NCBI GenBank assembly: GCA_017883235.1 | Contig: JADGNY010000020.1 | Span: 1-61,264 of the forward strand | Direction of reading: 5' to 3' | From: Thermoanaerobaculia bacterium | GTDB lineage: Bacteria > Acidobacteriota > Thermoanaerobaculia > Gp7-AA8 | Length of the DNA stretch: 61,264 nt | In this document: one piece after another, positions 45,757 to 54,196 of the stretch | Layout: every line of letters begins with the position of its first letter | Position numbering within the stretch: the first letter of the stretch is position 1 | Position numbers and translations under genes: made by a program | The notes under the pieces: generated by a model | The model's input: the letters and a program-made list of their open reading frames with translations, nothing else | Database searches by the model: none | Told to the model about the DNA's origin: nothing

Positions 45757-46116
45757 ATGCGTACCCTCCTTCACGCCGTCATCCAGAACGCCATCGTCAC
45801 CGGCGCGGCGACGCTCTGGCCAGTGGCGTTGCGCATCGACGCGTTCGTGCTGCGCGCCGCGGAGGTCCTGCCGTTCGAGGAAGTCGACGTCATCAACATT
45901 GCCACCGGTGAACGGTTCCGTACATGGATTGAGCCGGCGCCGGAGGGAAGCGGGGAGGTAGCCGTTCACACGGGGGCGCGCGCGCCGGTGCGCGTGGGCG
46001 ACACCATCAGCATCGTCGCCTTCGCCACGTTTCATGAGGGGCAGACGCTCGCACACAGGCCGCGCATCGTCACGCTCGGCGCGAACAATCAGGTCGTCTC
46101 GGTCGGCGAAGGATGA
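45757..46116 (+). CDS. PanD-like protein lacking catalytic residues
   Basis: 119 residues. It aligns without gaps to aspartate 1-decarboxylase across the cleavage region: VTGAATLWPVALRID here against VTHADLHYEGSCAID in E. coli PanD (recalled). The Gly24-Ser25 self-cleavage pair is Val-Ala, Lys9 is Val, and Tyr58 is Trp (ERFRTWIEP), while Arg54 is kept. The fold-level pattern GSGEVAVHTGARAPVRVGD is retained. It therefore should not form the pyruvoyl cofactor. Its place after panC suggests descent from panD; its present function is unknown. Confidence 0.7.
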   Translation: MRTLLHAVIQNAIVTGAATLWPVALRIDAFVLRAAEVLPFEEVDVINIATGERFRTWIEPAPEGSGEVAVHTGARAPVRVGDTISIVAFATFHEGQTLAHRPRIVTLGANNQVVSVGEG

Positions 46117-47114
46117 GCGAACGTCCGCTCATCCCGCGCATCGCCTGCGCGCTGCTGTTCCTTTCACTTGCCGTGACGACGCTGCCGCGGCTCGTGGGGC
46201 TCGTGAACAACGCCCGCACGCTCCTGCCGCTGGGCTACGAGGCGAGGCGGGAGAAGCAGATGGGGCCGTGGTATGCGTCCGTCGAAACGCTTCGCCGCGA
46301 GCTGCCGCTACACGAGCCGGCCGCGCTCATCGCCGGACCGCGCGACGTCGAGTCGGCCGTCTTTGCCAACTACTACCTCTACCCGATCCGTACGCGGCTG
46401 TTTGTTGGCCGCGACAACTATCGCAATGCCGCTCCCGATCCGGCGCTGCCGAAGACGATCGTCGCTGTAACCGCCGATCGCGTTACGCGGACGACATACG
46501 ACACGTTGCGCGACCGCGACCTTCGCGCGGGGCATCGGGTCGTCGGTGCGCCAACGCTCAGCGAGCCGCGGACGACGTTCATCCTGCCGATGGCGGCATC
46601 GCTCGACGGTCCGGCGCCCGAGACCTTCGTGATCGAGGCGACGATCGCCAATCCGAATCCCGCGCCAGCCGAGGTGCGCGTGACGTTCTGGCCGAAGGGC
46701 CTGGTGCGCACGATCACGATCGCACCGGGCGCGACGGTGAAGTATTACGACGTTGTGCACCAACTCTTCGGAGTCCTCGACCGAGGGTGGATGCGCGTCG
46801 ACTCGCCGCTGCCGTTGCGCGCCGCGTTCTACTTTGCGAACCGCGGACATGGAGATGCCACGTTGCTGCCCAACATCGCCGGCCCGGCAACAGGAATCGT
46901 TGCCGCGCCGATCTATCGCGACACGAAGCTCTTCGTGATCAATCCAGCCGCGACGCCGGTGACGGCTGTGGTCGGAGGCGTATCGTTCCCGTTCGGCCCG
47001 CACGCTTTCGTCTCCTGGCCGGTTACGAGCATCCCGCGCGTCAGTGGTGACGTCTATGCCTTCGTCGCCACACGCGAGATGAACGGCCGCACCGATTTTC
47101 TCTGGCCACGATGA
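46113..47114 (+). CDS. Membrane-anchored protein of unknown function
   Basis: 333 residues with one N-terminal hydrophobic segment (ACALLFLSLAVTTLP), so mostly periplasmic. The C-terminal half looks beta-rich (FVIEATIANPNPAPAEVRVTF, TITIAPGATVKYYD), like an immunoglobulin-type domain. Start overlaps the panD-like stop (ATGA). Next gene starts 4 nt before its end. No family recognised. Confidence 0.65.
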   Translation: MSERPLIPRIACALLFLSLAVTTLPRLVGLVNNARTLLPLGYEARREKQMGPWYASVETLRRELPLHEPAALIAGPRDVESAVFANYYLYPIRTRLFVGRDNYRNAAPDPALPKTIVAVTADRVTRTTYDTLRDRDLRAGHRVVGAPTLSEPRTTFILPMAASLDGPAPETFVIEATIANPNPAPAEVRVTFWPKGLVRTITIAPGATVKYYDVVHQLFGVLDRGWMRVDSPLPLRAAFYFANRGHGDATLLPNIAGPATGIVAAPIYRDTKLFVINPAATPVTAVVGGVSFPFGPHAFVSWPVTSIPRVSGDVYAFVATREMNGRTDFLWPR

Positions 47115-48460
47115 TCGGACTCGTCGTCACATTCGTCATTTTCCCACTCGTCGGCTGGAGCATCGGACGCCGCAGCATCGGCGAGGCGTTTCTCTTCGGT
47201 GCCGGCCTGACTGGCACGCTGCTCTTTCTAGCCGGTGTCGCGCATGTGCCGTTGGTTGTCGCCCTGGGGTTGATCGTGGTGTGGGGAGTAGGGAGTGGCG
47301 TGTGGGAGCTCATGCATCGCTCTCGGACGCCGCAACTCACCTCCCACCCGTGGCTCCCCACAATCCTGATGTGCGTCCCTCTGATCGCGCTCACCTTCGT
47401 CGCCGCAATCACTCCCCTCAGCGATTTCGATGGCCGGGCGTTCTGGGCGCTGAAGGCGAAAGGGATCGCGCATGAACGCGCCATCGACGGACCGTTCTTT
47501 CGCGGTGCGACGCTCGATCCGCGCAATCACTATCCGATCCTGATCCCGCTCGACGGTGCTGTGATCCTCGGCGTCGCCCACGATTCCGATGACCGTCAGC
47601 TTCGCTGGCTGTACCTCGGCCTCCTTGCTGCCTTCGCGCTACTCGTGCGCGAACGAATCGGCCGCCTGGTCTCTCCCGCGGCGGGTGCCTGGTGCGCGGC
47701 GCTTCTCGTCTGGGTCCCGCAATTCGCCGTCGAACCCGAGGGCAGCGCGCTGTCGGCCTATAGCGACATCGCGCTGGCCGCATTCGCGGCCGGCGCCTTC
47801 TTCGAATTGGTCGAAGAGGTCTTGCCACCGCGAGACCTCGCGACCTCGCAACCGCGAGACCTCGCGACCTCGCAACCGCGAGACCTCGCGACCTCGCAAC
47901 CGCGAGACCGCGCCATCCGCTTTGGCCTATGGCTCGCGTTCCTCGTGCTGACGAAAAGCGAAGGGCTGCCGTTCGCGCTCGTCCTCCTCGTCATCGGGGC
48001 CTTTGTCTTCCGTAAACGGATTGTGATTCCGGCGATCACGAGCGTGATCGCGGCATTCGCCCTCTACGTCTGGCGCGCCCGCATTCCCGCCGGCGACGAA
48101 GAGGACATCCTCCGCATGTTGCCGACGGTTTTCCAGAAGCTACACCACCTCGGCGACGCGCTGGCGGCGTTTCCGGCGCACATGTCCCTCTTCCCGCGCT
48201 GGGGCCTTTTCTGGATCGCCGTCGTCATCGCGGCAGTGCTCGCATGGCGCGTCGACCGTCGCGCGGCCCGGCTGGCCATCAGCGTCATCCTGGCCATGCT
48301 CGCCGTTTACGCGGGGGTCTACATCGCCACGGAATGGGTCGTCTCCGACCTGATCGCTGTCACGGCTGACCGGCTCTTGATGCACGTGATCGCGCCAGCG
48401 CTCTTTCTTCTGGCGCTCGGAGCTCGCGCTGCCGTTCGTTCAAGCTGGAATCGTGACTAA
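47111..48460 (+). CDS. Polytopic membrane protein, GT-C-like
   Basis: 449 residues with about ten hydrophobic segments. The loop after the early segments contains ITPLSDFDGRAFWALKAKGI, where an acidic DFD sits in the position of the GT-C catalytic loop, and TKSEGLPFALV recalls O-antigen-type glycosyltransferases. Assignment tentative. A 24-bp tandem repeat inserts DLATSQPR three times near residues 239-265. Coupled to the preceding gene. Confidence 0.6.
   Translation: MIGLVVTFVIFPLVGWSIGRRSIGEAFLFGAGLTGTLLFLAGVAHVPLVVALGLIVVWGVGSGVWELMHRSRTPQLTSHPWLPTILMCVPLIALTFVAAITPLSDFDGRAFWALKAKGIAHERAIDGPFFRGATLDPRNHYPILIPLDGAVILGVAHDSDDRQLRWLYLGLLAAFALLVRERIGRLVSPAAGAWCAALLVWVPQFAVEPEGSALSAYSDIALAAFAAGAFFELVEEVLPPRDLATSQPRDLATSQPRDLATSQPRDRAIRFGLWLAFLVLTKSEGLPFALVLLVIGAFVFRKRIVIPAITSVIAAFALYVWRARIPAGDEEDILRMLPTVFQKLHHLGDALAAFPAHMSLFPRWGLFWIAVVIAAVLAWRVDRRAARLAISVILAMLAVYAGVYIATEWVVSDLIAVTADRLLMHVIAPALFLLALGARAAVRSSWNRD
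47827..47907. repeat. In-frame 24-bp tandem repeat
   Basis: Three copies of a 24-bp unit (CCGCGAGACCTCGCGACCTCGCAA) plus a partial fourth. The unit is partly palindromic (GCGAGACCTCGC). It encodes PRDLATSQ repeats in a loop of the host membrane protein. Confidence 0.9.
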
Positions 48461-48517
48461 GCCTTGGGAACCAACGCCGCCAGATCTCCGTCCGCCATTC
48501 TCATTCGTGCTTGGAAA

Positions 48518-48702
48518 GGAGAGCGGGCGTCCGCGCCTGCTCCCGACGGGCGTCTCGCCCGGCGGTGGGGCCGAAGGCGAACATAAATGTAGGGGAGAGA
48601 CGGCGAGGTTCCGTCCGCGTTTTTAAGTTCAACCCTGCTGTTCGGTGGGACCCACCGCCGGGCGAGACGCCACGGCGGGAGCAGGCGAGACGCCCGCTCT
48701 CC
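48518..48702. repeat. Long inverted repeat, family A, MITE-like
   Basis: Arms 48518-48569 and 48651-48702 are about 52 nt, matching over most of their length, with an 81-nt AT-richer centre that contains ACATAAATGTA. The arms contain the family A motif GGCGTCTCGCC. The element occupies the whole 271-bp gap between the convergent membrane protein and RNB genes. Confidence 0.85.
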
Positions 48703-48731
48703 GTCCCACCTCCGTTCTCTGCTCTGAAGGC

Positions 48732-50210
48732 TTACCTGACGAAGTCGATGAAGCCGCGTTCGACGTTTACGTCGACCAGCTTCACGTTGACGCGGTCGCC
48801 GACGTCGACTCCCTGAGCACCGTGAATGACCTTCCCCTCAACCGGCGGGTGGAAGACACGGACCCATGTTCCCTTCTCCGAGGCGCCGGTGACGATTCCG
48901 TCGAAACGCTCGCCGACACGCGGCTCGAGGATGCACGCCGCGGCAGACTTGCGAACCTGACGTTCCACCTTGTTCGCCGCATCCTCGGCAGCAGTGCAGT
49001 GCTGCGCCAGCGCCGCGAGCTCGTCGTCGGTGTAGCCCGGTTTTCCGCCCTCGAGCGCGGGTTTGACCAGCCGGTGCGTGATCAGATCAGGGAAACGGCG
49101 GTTCGGGGCGGTCGAGTGCGTGTAATCGCGCACGGCCAGGCCGAAGTGTCCGATCGACGATTGGCCCGGCTTCTCAACGACGTACTCGCCCGCTCCCATC
49201 GCCTTGACGATGGCCAGCGACAGATCGGGAAAGCGCAGCGGGTCGGCCTTACGGCGGCGGACCAGAAACTCCTCGAGCGCGACGGAATCGGGATCGGCCG
49301 GGAGTTTCTCGCCGTACGTCGCGGCAATCGCCTCGATGCGGTCCCACCGCTCCGGCGAGCGGACCACGCGTCGCAGGCCGGAGAACCCTTTCGCCGTCAG
49401 GAAGCGCGCGGTGACGCCGTTGGCGGCGATCATGAAGTCCTCGATCAGGTTCATGGCGTTGTTGCGCGCCTCGACCTGTAGATCGACCACGTGCCCATTC
49501 TCCATCACCGCTCGCGCCTCGATCGTATCGAGGTCGAGGGCGCCGTGCTCGTGCCGCAGCTCCCGCATCGTGTCCGCGACGCGATCCTGCAGCTTGAGGT
49601 TTTCGGCCAGGCCGGGAACCGCCTTCACTTTCGGAGGCATGTCGCCATGTCCTTCGAGCCACATACCGACGGCGTTGTACGCGAGCTGTGCTTTGTTGTG
49701 GACGCGCGCCCGGTACACATCGCCTTTCGTGACCGAGCCGTCGGACGCGACGACCATGTCCATGACGATCGCCAGCCGCTCCTCGTGCTCGTTGAGCGAG
49801 GTCAGGTTCGTCGACAGTTTTTCGGGAAGCATCGGAAAGATGCGCGCGGCCGTGTAGATGGATGTCGTGTTCTGGTGGGCGTGATCGTCGATCGGCGAGC
49901 CCTTCTTGACGATGGCATCGACGTCGGCCACGGCCACCATGGCCCGGACGTTGCCTCCGCCGAGGTCCTCGGCGACGGTGAGCTGATCGAGATCGCGAGA
50001 GTCGTCGTTGTCGATCGAGCACCAGAGAAGGCCGCGGAGATCGCGGATCGATGCGTCAGTCTCGCTTGCGGCGTCGCTGATCCCATCCGCTTGTTTCTGT
50101 GCGGCGGCGGAAAAATCGGGTGCGAGCCCGCGATCGATCATCGCCTGGCGTGCAACATCCTGAAGGATCGAGCCGTGGTCGCATCCCTGATGTACGTGGT
50201 CGTTTGCCAT
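48732..50210 (-). CDS. RNase II/R family exoribonuclease (RNB domain)
   Basis: 492 residues from ATG 50210 (an ATG at 50231 also exists). The RNB active site is present as SIDNDDSRDLDQLTVAE with the metal-binding aspartates, and the distal catalytic region reads HFGLAVRDYTHSTAPNRRFPD. A short S1-like domain closes the protein (FDGIVTGASEKGTWVRVF). No N-terminal cold-shock domains are visible, so it is shorter than RNase R (about 800) or RNase II (about 640). Degrades RNA 3' to 5' in the cytosol. Divergent from the gene at 50240. Confidence 0.88.
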   Translation of the reverse strand: MANDHVHQGCDHGSILQDVARQAMIDRGLAPDFSAAAQKQADGISDAASETDASIRDLRGLLWCSIDNDDSRDLDQLTVAEDLGGGNVRAMVAVADVDAIVKKGSPIDDHAHQNTTSIYTAARIFPMLPEKLSTNLTSLNEHEERLAIVMDMVVASDGSVTKGDVYRARVHNKAQLAYNAVGMWLEGHGDMPPKVKAVPGLAENLKLQDRVADTMRELRHEHGALDLDTIEARAVMENGHVVDLQVEARNNAMNLIEDFMIAANGVTARFLTAKGFSGLRRVVRSPERWDRIEAIAATYGEKLPADPDSVALEEFLVRRRKADPLRFPDLSLAIVKAMGAGEYVVEKPGQSSIGHFGLAVRDYTHSTAPNRRFPDLITHRLVKPALEGGKPGYTDDELAALAQHCTAAEDAANKVERQVRKSAAACILEPRVGERFDGIVTGASEKGTWVRVFHPPVEGKVIHGAQGVDVGDRVNVKLVDVNVERGFIDFVR

Positions 50211-50239
50211 GTTGGGGCGGCACGTTACCATCAGCGCAC

Positions 50240-51757
50240 ATGCAACCGAAAGTGACGCGGGCCGGCGACCGCGGCGTCCTCGCCGACTTCGGCGCGGACG
50301 TCACCGCGGCGGAGTTGCATGCACGCGCGGCCGCCTTGCGCGGGCGCCCGCACGTCGTTGTCTGCGTCGTCGGCCAGCAGTCTCTATACGTCGTGTTCGA
50401 CGGCGAACCGGCGATTGATTTCGACGACGTGCCGCCGATTGCATTCACACCACGCACGCACGTCATCGACATCGATTTCTCCGGTCCTGACCTCGACGAG
50501 TTCCTCGCATATGCGCACCTGGCGCGCGGCGATTTCCTGAAACGCGTTCCGTCGATCCGACTCACTGCCCGTTACCTCGGCTTTCGCGCCGGGTTTGCCT
50601 ATCTCGAAGGCTGGCCGGACGAATGGCGGATGCCGCGCCGGACGACGTCGCGCAATCTCGTACCGCGCGGCAGTTTCGCCATCGCGGGCGCGATGGCTGG
50701 TTTCTATCCCGTCGATTCGCCGGGCGGCTGGAACCTCCTCGGCCGAACGAACGCGACGCTGTGGGACCCGCACGTGGAACCGCCCAATCGATTTGCGCCC
50801 GGCGATGCGATCGAGATTCATCCGGCCTCGATCGACAGTTTTGACGCGCCAACGGCTGTAAACATTGAAAACGGCGGCGAAATCGTCGCGGAGGTCGGTG
50901 CTCCCGGACAGCTCACGACGATCGTTGGTGCACGCGACTGGAAACGCGCCGACTATGGCGTTTCCCCTGGCGGACCGTTCGATGTTCTCGCCGCGGCTCT
51001 GGCTAACCGCGCAGCCGGCAATGACGACGATGCGCCTCTGTTGGAATGCGTCCTCGTCGCGCCGCGGCTTCGGTTCCGCATGCCGCGCCGTGCCGCGTTT
51101 TGCGACGGCGGCGGCAACGTGCAGACGTTCACGCTCGCCGCCGGCGAGGAGCTGAACCTCGGCCGCTTTCACGGAGGATTGCGAGGCTATCTCGCGATCG
51201 AGGGTGGCATCGACGAGATGCGGGCGCGCTACGCCGAGGCGCCGGCGGTGGTGCGGGTGGGGATGGCAATACGATCGTTGAAAAGGGAAGCATCCTACTT
51301 GCGCGTCTCAACCGTCGAGAGCCTTCTCCCCCGCTTTTTGGGGGAGAAGGTGCCCCTTCGTCGCTTTCGCTCCTCAGGGCAAGCTCCGGCGGATGAGGGG
51401 GCGGATCTCGCGCGGCAGAAGACCGTAGCAAAGGACATCCGCATCATCCCCGGCCCTCATGATGCGCCGCCGTTGCCCGAGGAGTGGGAAGTAACGGCGC
51501 AACTCAACCGTGTCGGGATTCGCCTGCGGCCGATCGAAACGTCCTCGTTCGTGCCATCAGCGAATCTCCCATCGTGCGGGATGCAGTTCGGCACACTGCA
51601 GTGGCACCCCGATGGGAGCCTGGTGGCGATGGGGCCGGACCACCCCGTCACCGGCGGCTATCTGCAGCCGGCGACGGTGGTTTCGGGCGATCTGTGGAAG
51701 CTCGCCCAGCTTGCGCCGGGCGAGCGCATCCGCCTTATCGTCTGCGGGGCCGGTTAG
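50240..51757 (+). CDS. pxpBC: Fused 5-oxoprolinase subunits PxpB-PxpC
   Basis: 505 residues from ATG 50240. The N-terminal 200 or so residues match PxpB/KipI (LGFRAGFAYLEGWP, VPRGSFAIAGAMAGFYP, GGWNLLGRT), and the rest matches PxpC/KipA (DYGVSPGGPFDVLAAALANR, LRGYLAIEGGID, GMQFGTLQWHPDG, GPDHPVTGGYLQP). Both are usually separate genes; here they are one chain. PxpA is absent nearby. Residues about 360-392 are a translated repeat element inserted in frame. With PxpA it would open 5-oxoproline to glutamate using ATP. Confidence 0.85.
   Translation: MQPKVTRAGDRGVLADFGADVTAAELHARAAALRGRPHVVVCVVGQQSLYVVFDGEPAIDFDDVPPIAFTPRTHVIDIDFSGPDLDEFLAYAHLARGDFLKRVPSIRLTARYLGFRAGFAYLEGWPDEWRMPRRTTSRNLVPRGSFAIAGAMAGFYPVDSPGGWNLLGRTNATLWDPHVEPPNRFAPGDAIEIHPASIDSFDAPTAVNIENGGEIVAEVGAPGQLTTIVGARDWKRADYGVSPGGPFDVLAAALANRAAGNDDDAPLLECVLVAPRLRFRMPRRAAFCDGGGNVQTFTLAAGEELNLGRFHGGLRGYLAIEGGIDEMRARYAEAPAVVRVGMAIRSLKREASYLRVSTVESLLPRFLGEKVPLRRFRSSGQAPADEGADLARQKTVAKDIRIIPGPHDAPPLPEEWEVTAQLNRVGIRLRPIETSSFVPSANLPSCGMQFGTLQWHPDGSLVAMGPDHPVTGGYLQPATVVSGDLWKLAQLAPGERIRLIVCGAG
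51322..51410. repeat. Family C repeat inserted in the pxpBC coding region
   Basis: Hairpin CCTTCTCCCCC (51322-51332) with GGGGGAGAAGG (51340-51350), followed by GTGCCCCTTCGTCGC and CGGATGAGGGGG. The same elements occur at 51805-52020. It adds residues such as ESLLPRFLGEKVPLRRFR to the protein without a frame change. Confidence 0.85.
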
Positions 51758-51804
51758 GCCCGCATTTCTCACAGCCTTCTTGAAGCACTTGCGACTCCCT
51801 TAAT

Positions 51805-52020
51805 CGAGAGTCCTTCTCCCCCCGCGGTTTCTTGCGGGGGGAGAAGGTGCCGAAGGCGGATGAGGGGACGGCTCTCGCGCTGAAGTTGCGTGTTTTCATG
51901 AGTTTCCCACGCCCGTTCCTGAAGATAGTTCACTGCCCGGCAAGCACCAACGCCCCCTCATCCGCCTTCGGCACCTTCTCCCCCAGCTGAAAAGCGCTGG
52001 GGGAGAAGGCTCTCGACGAG
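51805..52020. repeat. Inverted pair of family C repeats
   Basis: A first copy (hairpin at 51812-51847, then GGTGCCGAAGGCGGATGAGG) and a second copy in opposite orientation (CCTCATCCGCCTTCGGCACC, hairpin about 51974-52009) flank an 80-nt centre, giving a REPIN-like structure. It fills the region after pxpBC together with the minisatellite that follows; no gene is seen between 51758 and 52684. Confidence 0.85.
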
Positions 52021-52114
52021 TAACAGTGTGCCGACGATTCCAGTGAGAGTGTGAGAAATGCGGGTTTAGATCGGCCTGCATCCCTCGTCTCCGCCCCATC
52101 CGGCGGGTTTGCAC

Positions 52115-52493
52115 GGCACACCGGCGGATTTTCGCGACACACGGGCGGATGTTCGCGGCACACGGGCGGATGTTCGCGGCACACCGGCGGATATTCGCGA
52201 CACACGGGCGGATGTTCGCGGCACACGGGCGGATGTTCGCGAACCACCGGCGGATGGTTCGCGAACCACCGGCGGATGTTCGCGACACAGCGGCGGATTT
52301 TCGCGAACCATCGGCAGATGTGTCGCGACACACCGGCGGATTTTCGCGAACCACCGGCGGATGTTCGCGACCCACTGGCGGATTTTCGCGAACCACCGGC
52401 GGATGTTCGCGGCACACCGGCGGATGTTCGCGACCCACTGGCGGATGTTCGCGACACACCGGCGGAGTTTCGCGACACATCGGCGGTGTGCGC
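52115..52493. repeat. Eighteen-unit 21-bp minisatellite
   Basis: About 18 units, consensus GACACACCGGCGGATGTTCGC; two units are 22 bp, the rest 21. Variant starts are GACACAC, GGCACAC, GAACCAC and GACCCAC. Junctions between units make TCGCGA-centred palindromes, the best being GGTTCGCGAACC. Lies between the convergent pxpBC and VWFA genes. All six frames are nearly free of stops across it, so long open frames here are products of the repeat. Confidence 0.95.
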
Positions 52494-52684
52494 TGCTAAC
52501 TTCGCGGCGTGCTGCGCAAACCGCACGGTAAAAATAAATAAACGACCGGATCACAAGGCGAGCAGAGCTGGCGTAGGTTGTATCCCACGCCTTTCAGCCG
52601 AGGGGTACCGGCGTCGCCAGGTTTGGCAGCCGCCTTGAGCGGGCGACAGAAAAGCGGAGATTGCGACAGCATCTCTGCGCTCAA

Positions 52685-53752
52685 CTACTCCCCGTACGAA
52701 TACCCCGACCGCGCGCTGACCTTGAACTCCGGGTTGCGGAGCGTCACGTTGACCTTCTGGAAGCCGTGCTCGCCGGGGCGCTTCTTCGTGTAGTAGCTGA
52801 TGAGGTAGTACCCGGCCGTCTGCTTCTCGATCTGCTGCAGCGGCGAGATGTAGCTCGTGTGGAGGCGGTAGTAATGCCCGTTCGTGTCGCTCGCCATCGT
52901 CGACAGATTCTGGTGCACGAACTCCGGCTCGTTGATGCCGCTCTGCAGCGAGACCGGGTAAAGCGTCACGTCCGCGCTGTTGAGCGATTCGATCATCGGA
53001 TCGTAGTAGCGGCTGCGGGTCAGCACGATGTTGCCGCGTACCTCTTCGTCCGGCCCGATGATGCCGTTCGAGAAGATGACGACATCCTTGCGCGCATGAA
53101 TGGGCCGCAGCGCATCGCCGAGGAGATCGAGAGCCTCGTAGACCGACCCGGTCTTGTTGATCATCCGATCGATGTCCATGTTGGCAAGCAATGACGTGCT
53201 GGGGCTGGAGGCGTCCTTGGTGCGGATGCCGAGACCGTATGCCGTGGCGTCGTTCAATGCACGGTGGATCTTCGACTTGTCTGAGGTGAAGTCGCTGTAG
53301 ACCTTGAGCCTTACGTCGTGCCCGACGATGGCGACGCGGTCCTCGGGACGCAGCCTGTCGTCGAGGAACCGGAAGGCGTCGTTGCGGGCCCGGATCATCT
53401 CGGCCTGCGACGCGAAATCGGACGTAACCTTGTCGAAAAAGAAGATGAGGTACCGCTCGTCGTGGACGCGCTCGACCTTGAAGGCGGCGGTCGATTCGGG
53501 CGCGTTGATGAGGCGGCGGTTCGTGAAGTAATCGACTGAATCGACCGGCAGAGCCAAACCGTTCTCGGTGATCACGAAATCGTCCTTGCCGAGGCCGAGC
53601 ATCTGATTGCCGCGGGAATCGGTCACGATCGCGTCGAGCTGCACCAGATTGACGTCGACTTTCTCGCCAAACGGCTGTGGATTCTGTTGCGGCTGCTGCG
53701 CGAGCAGCGGCGCGGCGGCAATCATGAGTAAGGTGATGAAACACTTGGACAT
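52685..53752 (-). CDS. Secreted VWFA-related domain protein, acidobacterial type
   Basis: 355 residues from ATG 53752, with a GGGGGA ribosome site and a signal peptide (CFITLLMIAAAPLLAQ). It starts the mature part with KVDVNLVQLDAIVTDSRGNQ and GLGKDDFVITENG, typical of the VWFA-related family expanded in Acidobacteria. The VWA domain has LIFFFDKVTSD in place of a perfect DxSxS metal site, so metal binding is doubtful. Function unknown; probably surface or periplasmic. Confidence 0.85.
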   Translation of the reverse strand: MSKCFITLLMIAAAPLLAQQPQQNPQPFGEKVDVNLVQLDAIVTDSRGNQMLGLGKDDFVITENGLALPVDSVDYFTNRRLINAPESTAAFKVERVHDERYLIFFFDKVTSDFASQAEMIRARNDAFRFLDDRLRPEDRVAIVGHDVRLKVYSDFTSDKSKIHRALNDATAYGLGIRTKDASSPSTSLLANMDIDRMINKTGSVYEALDLLGDALRPIHARKDVVIFSNGIIGPDEEVRGNIVLTRSRYYDPMIESLNSADVTLYPVSLQSGINEPEFVHQNLSTMASDTNGHYYRLHTSYISPLQQIEKQTAGYYLISYYTKKRPGEHGFQKVNVTLRNPEFKVSARSGYSYGE

Positions 53753-54053
53753 AAAGTCGTCCCCCTTCGCCGGTGCAAACGAGGAGGCGAGGAGAGGGGA
53801 TTCCGCGGGGCAGGCACGGCACGTGGTTCGCGCTGCATTGTCACCGCTATGTACAGACGGTCTTGGAGTCTTCGCGGCAGGACGATGAAACGAAGATGGT
53901 GGCCGAGCCTTGGGCAACCAACGCAGCCGGCCGGGCCGGCCTTGCCCGGCGCTTCTGACGGAATGAACCTCGGAGGGGGCCGGTTTGACCCGGCTGCGCG
54001 GTTCCCCTAGAATCCGCGTCTCTTTTTCGCGCCTTCCGGCGCGCCTGAACTCC
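53753..54053. other. Intergenic region ahead of tRNA-Pro
   Basis: About 300 bp between the VWFA start and the tRNA. Short GC-rich hairpins (GGCCGGCCGGGCCGG-like text near 53930-53945) are visible. No convincing gene; presumably holds the promoters of both flanking genes. Confidence 0.4.
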
Positions 54054-54131
54054 CGGGGCATAGCTCAGCCTGGTTAGAGCGCACGGTTCGGGACCGTGAG
54101 GTCGGAGGTTCAAATCCTCTTGCCCCGACCA
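54054..54131 (+). tRNA. tRNA-Pro (CGG anticodon)
   Basis: Acceptor stem CGGGGCA (54054-54060) pairs with TGCCCCG (54121-54127); discriminator A and an encoded CCA end follow (54128-54131). The anticodon arm CACGG-TTCGGGA-CCGTG gives anticodon CGG with G37. D-arm AGCTCAGCCTGGTTAGAGC and T-arm with GGTTCAAATCC are standard. Reads CCG proline codons. Confidence 0.96.
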
Positions 54132-54196
54132 ATTGGATTTGACCAGCGGCTCCGCGTCACGCGGGGCCGTTTTCGTTTCACTACAATGTCGCTCCC

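Noticed and set aside
51896-52638. Six overlapping long open frames across the 52115-52493 region
   Set aside because: They are produced by a stop-free 21-bp repeat whose length is a multiple of three; all six frames are open and none has a ribosome site or non-repeat domain.
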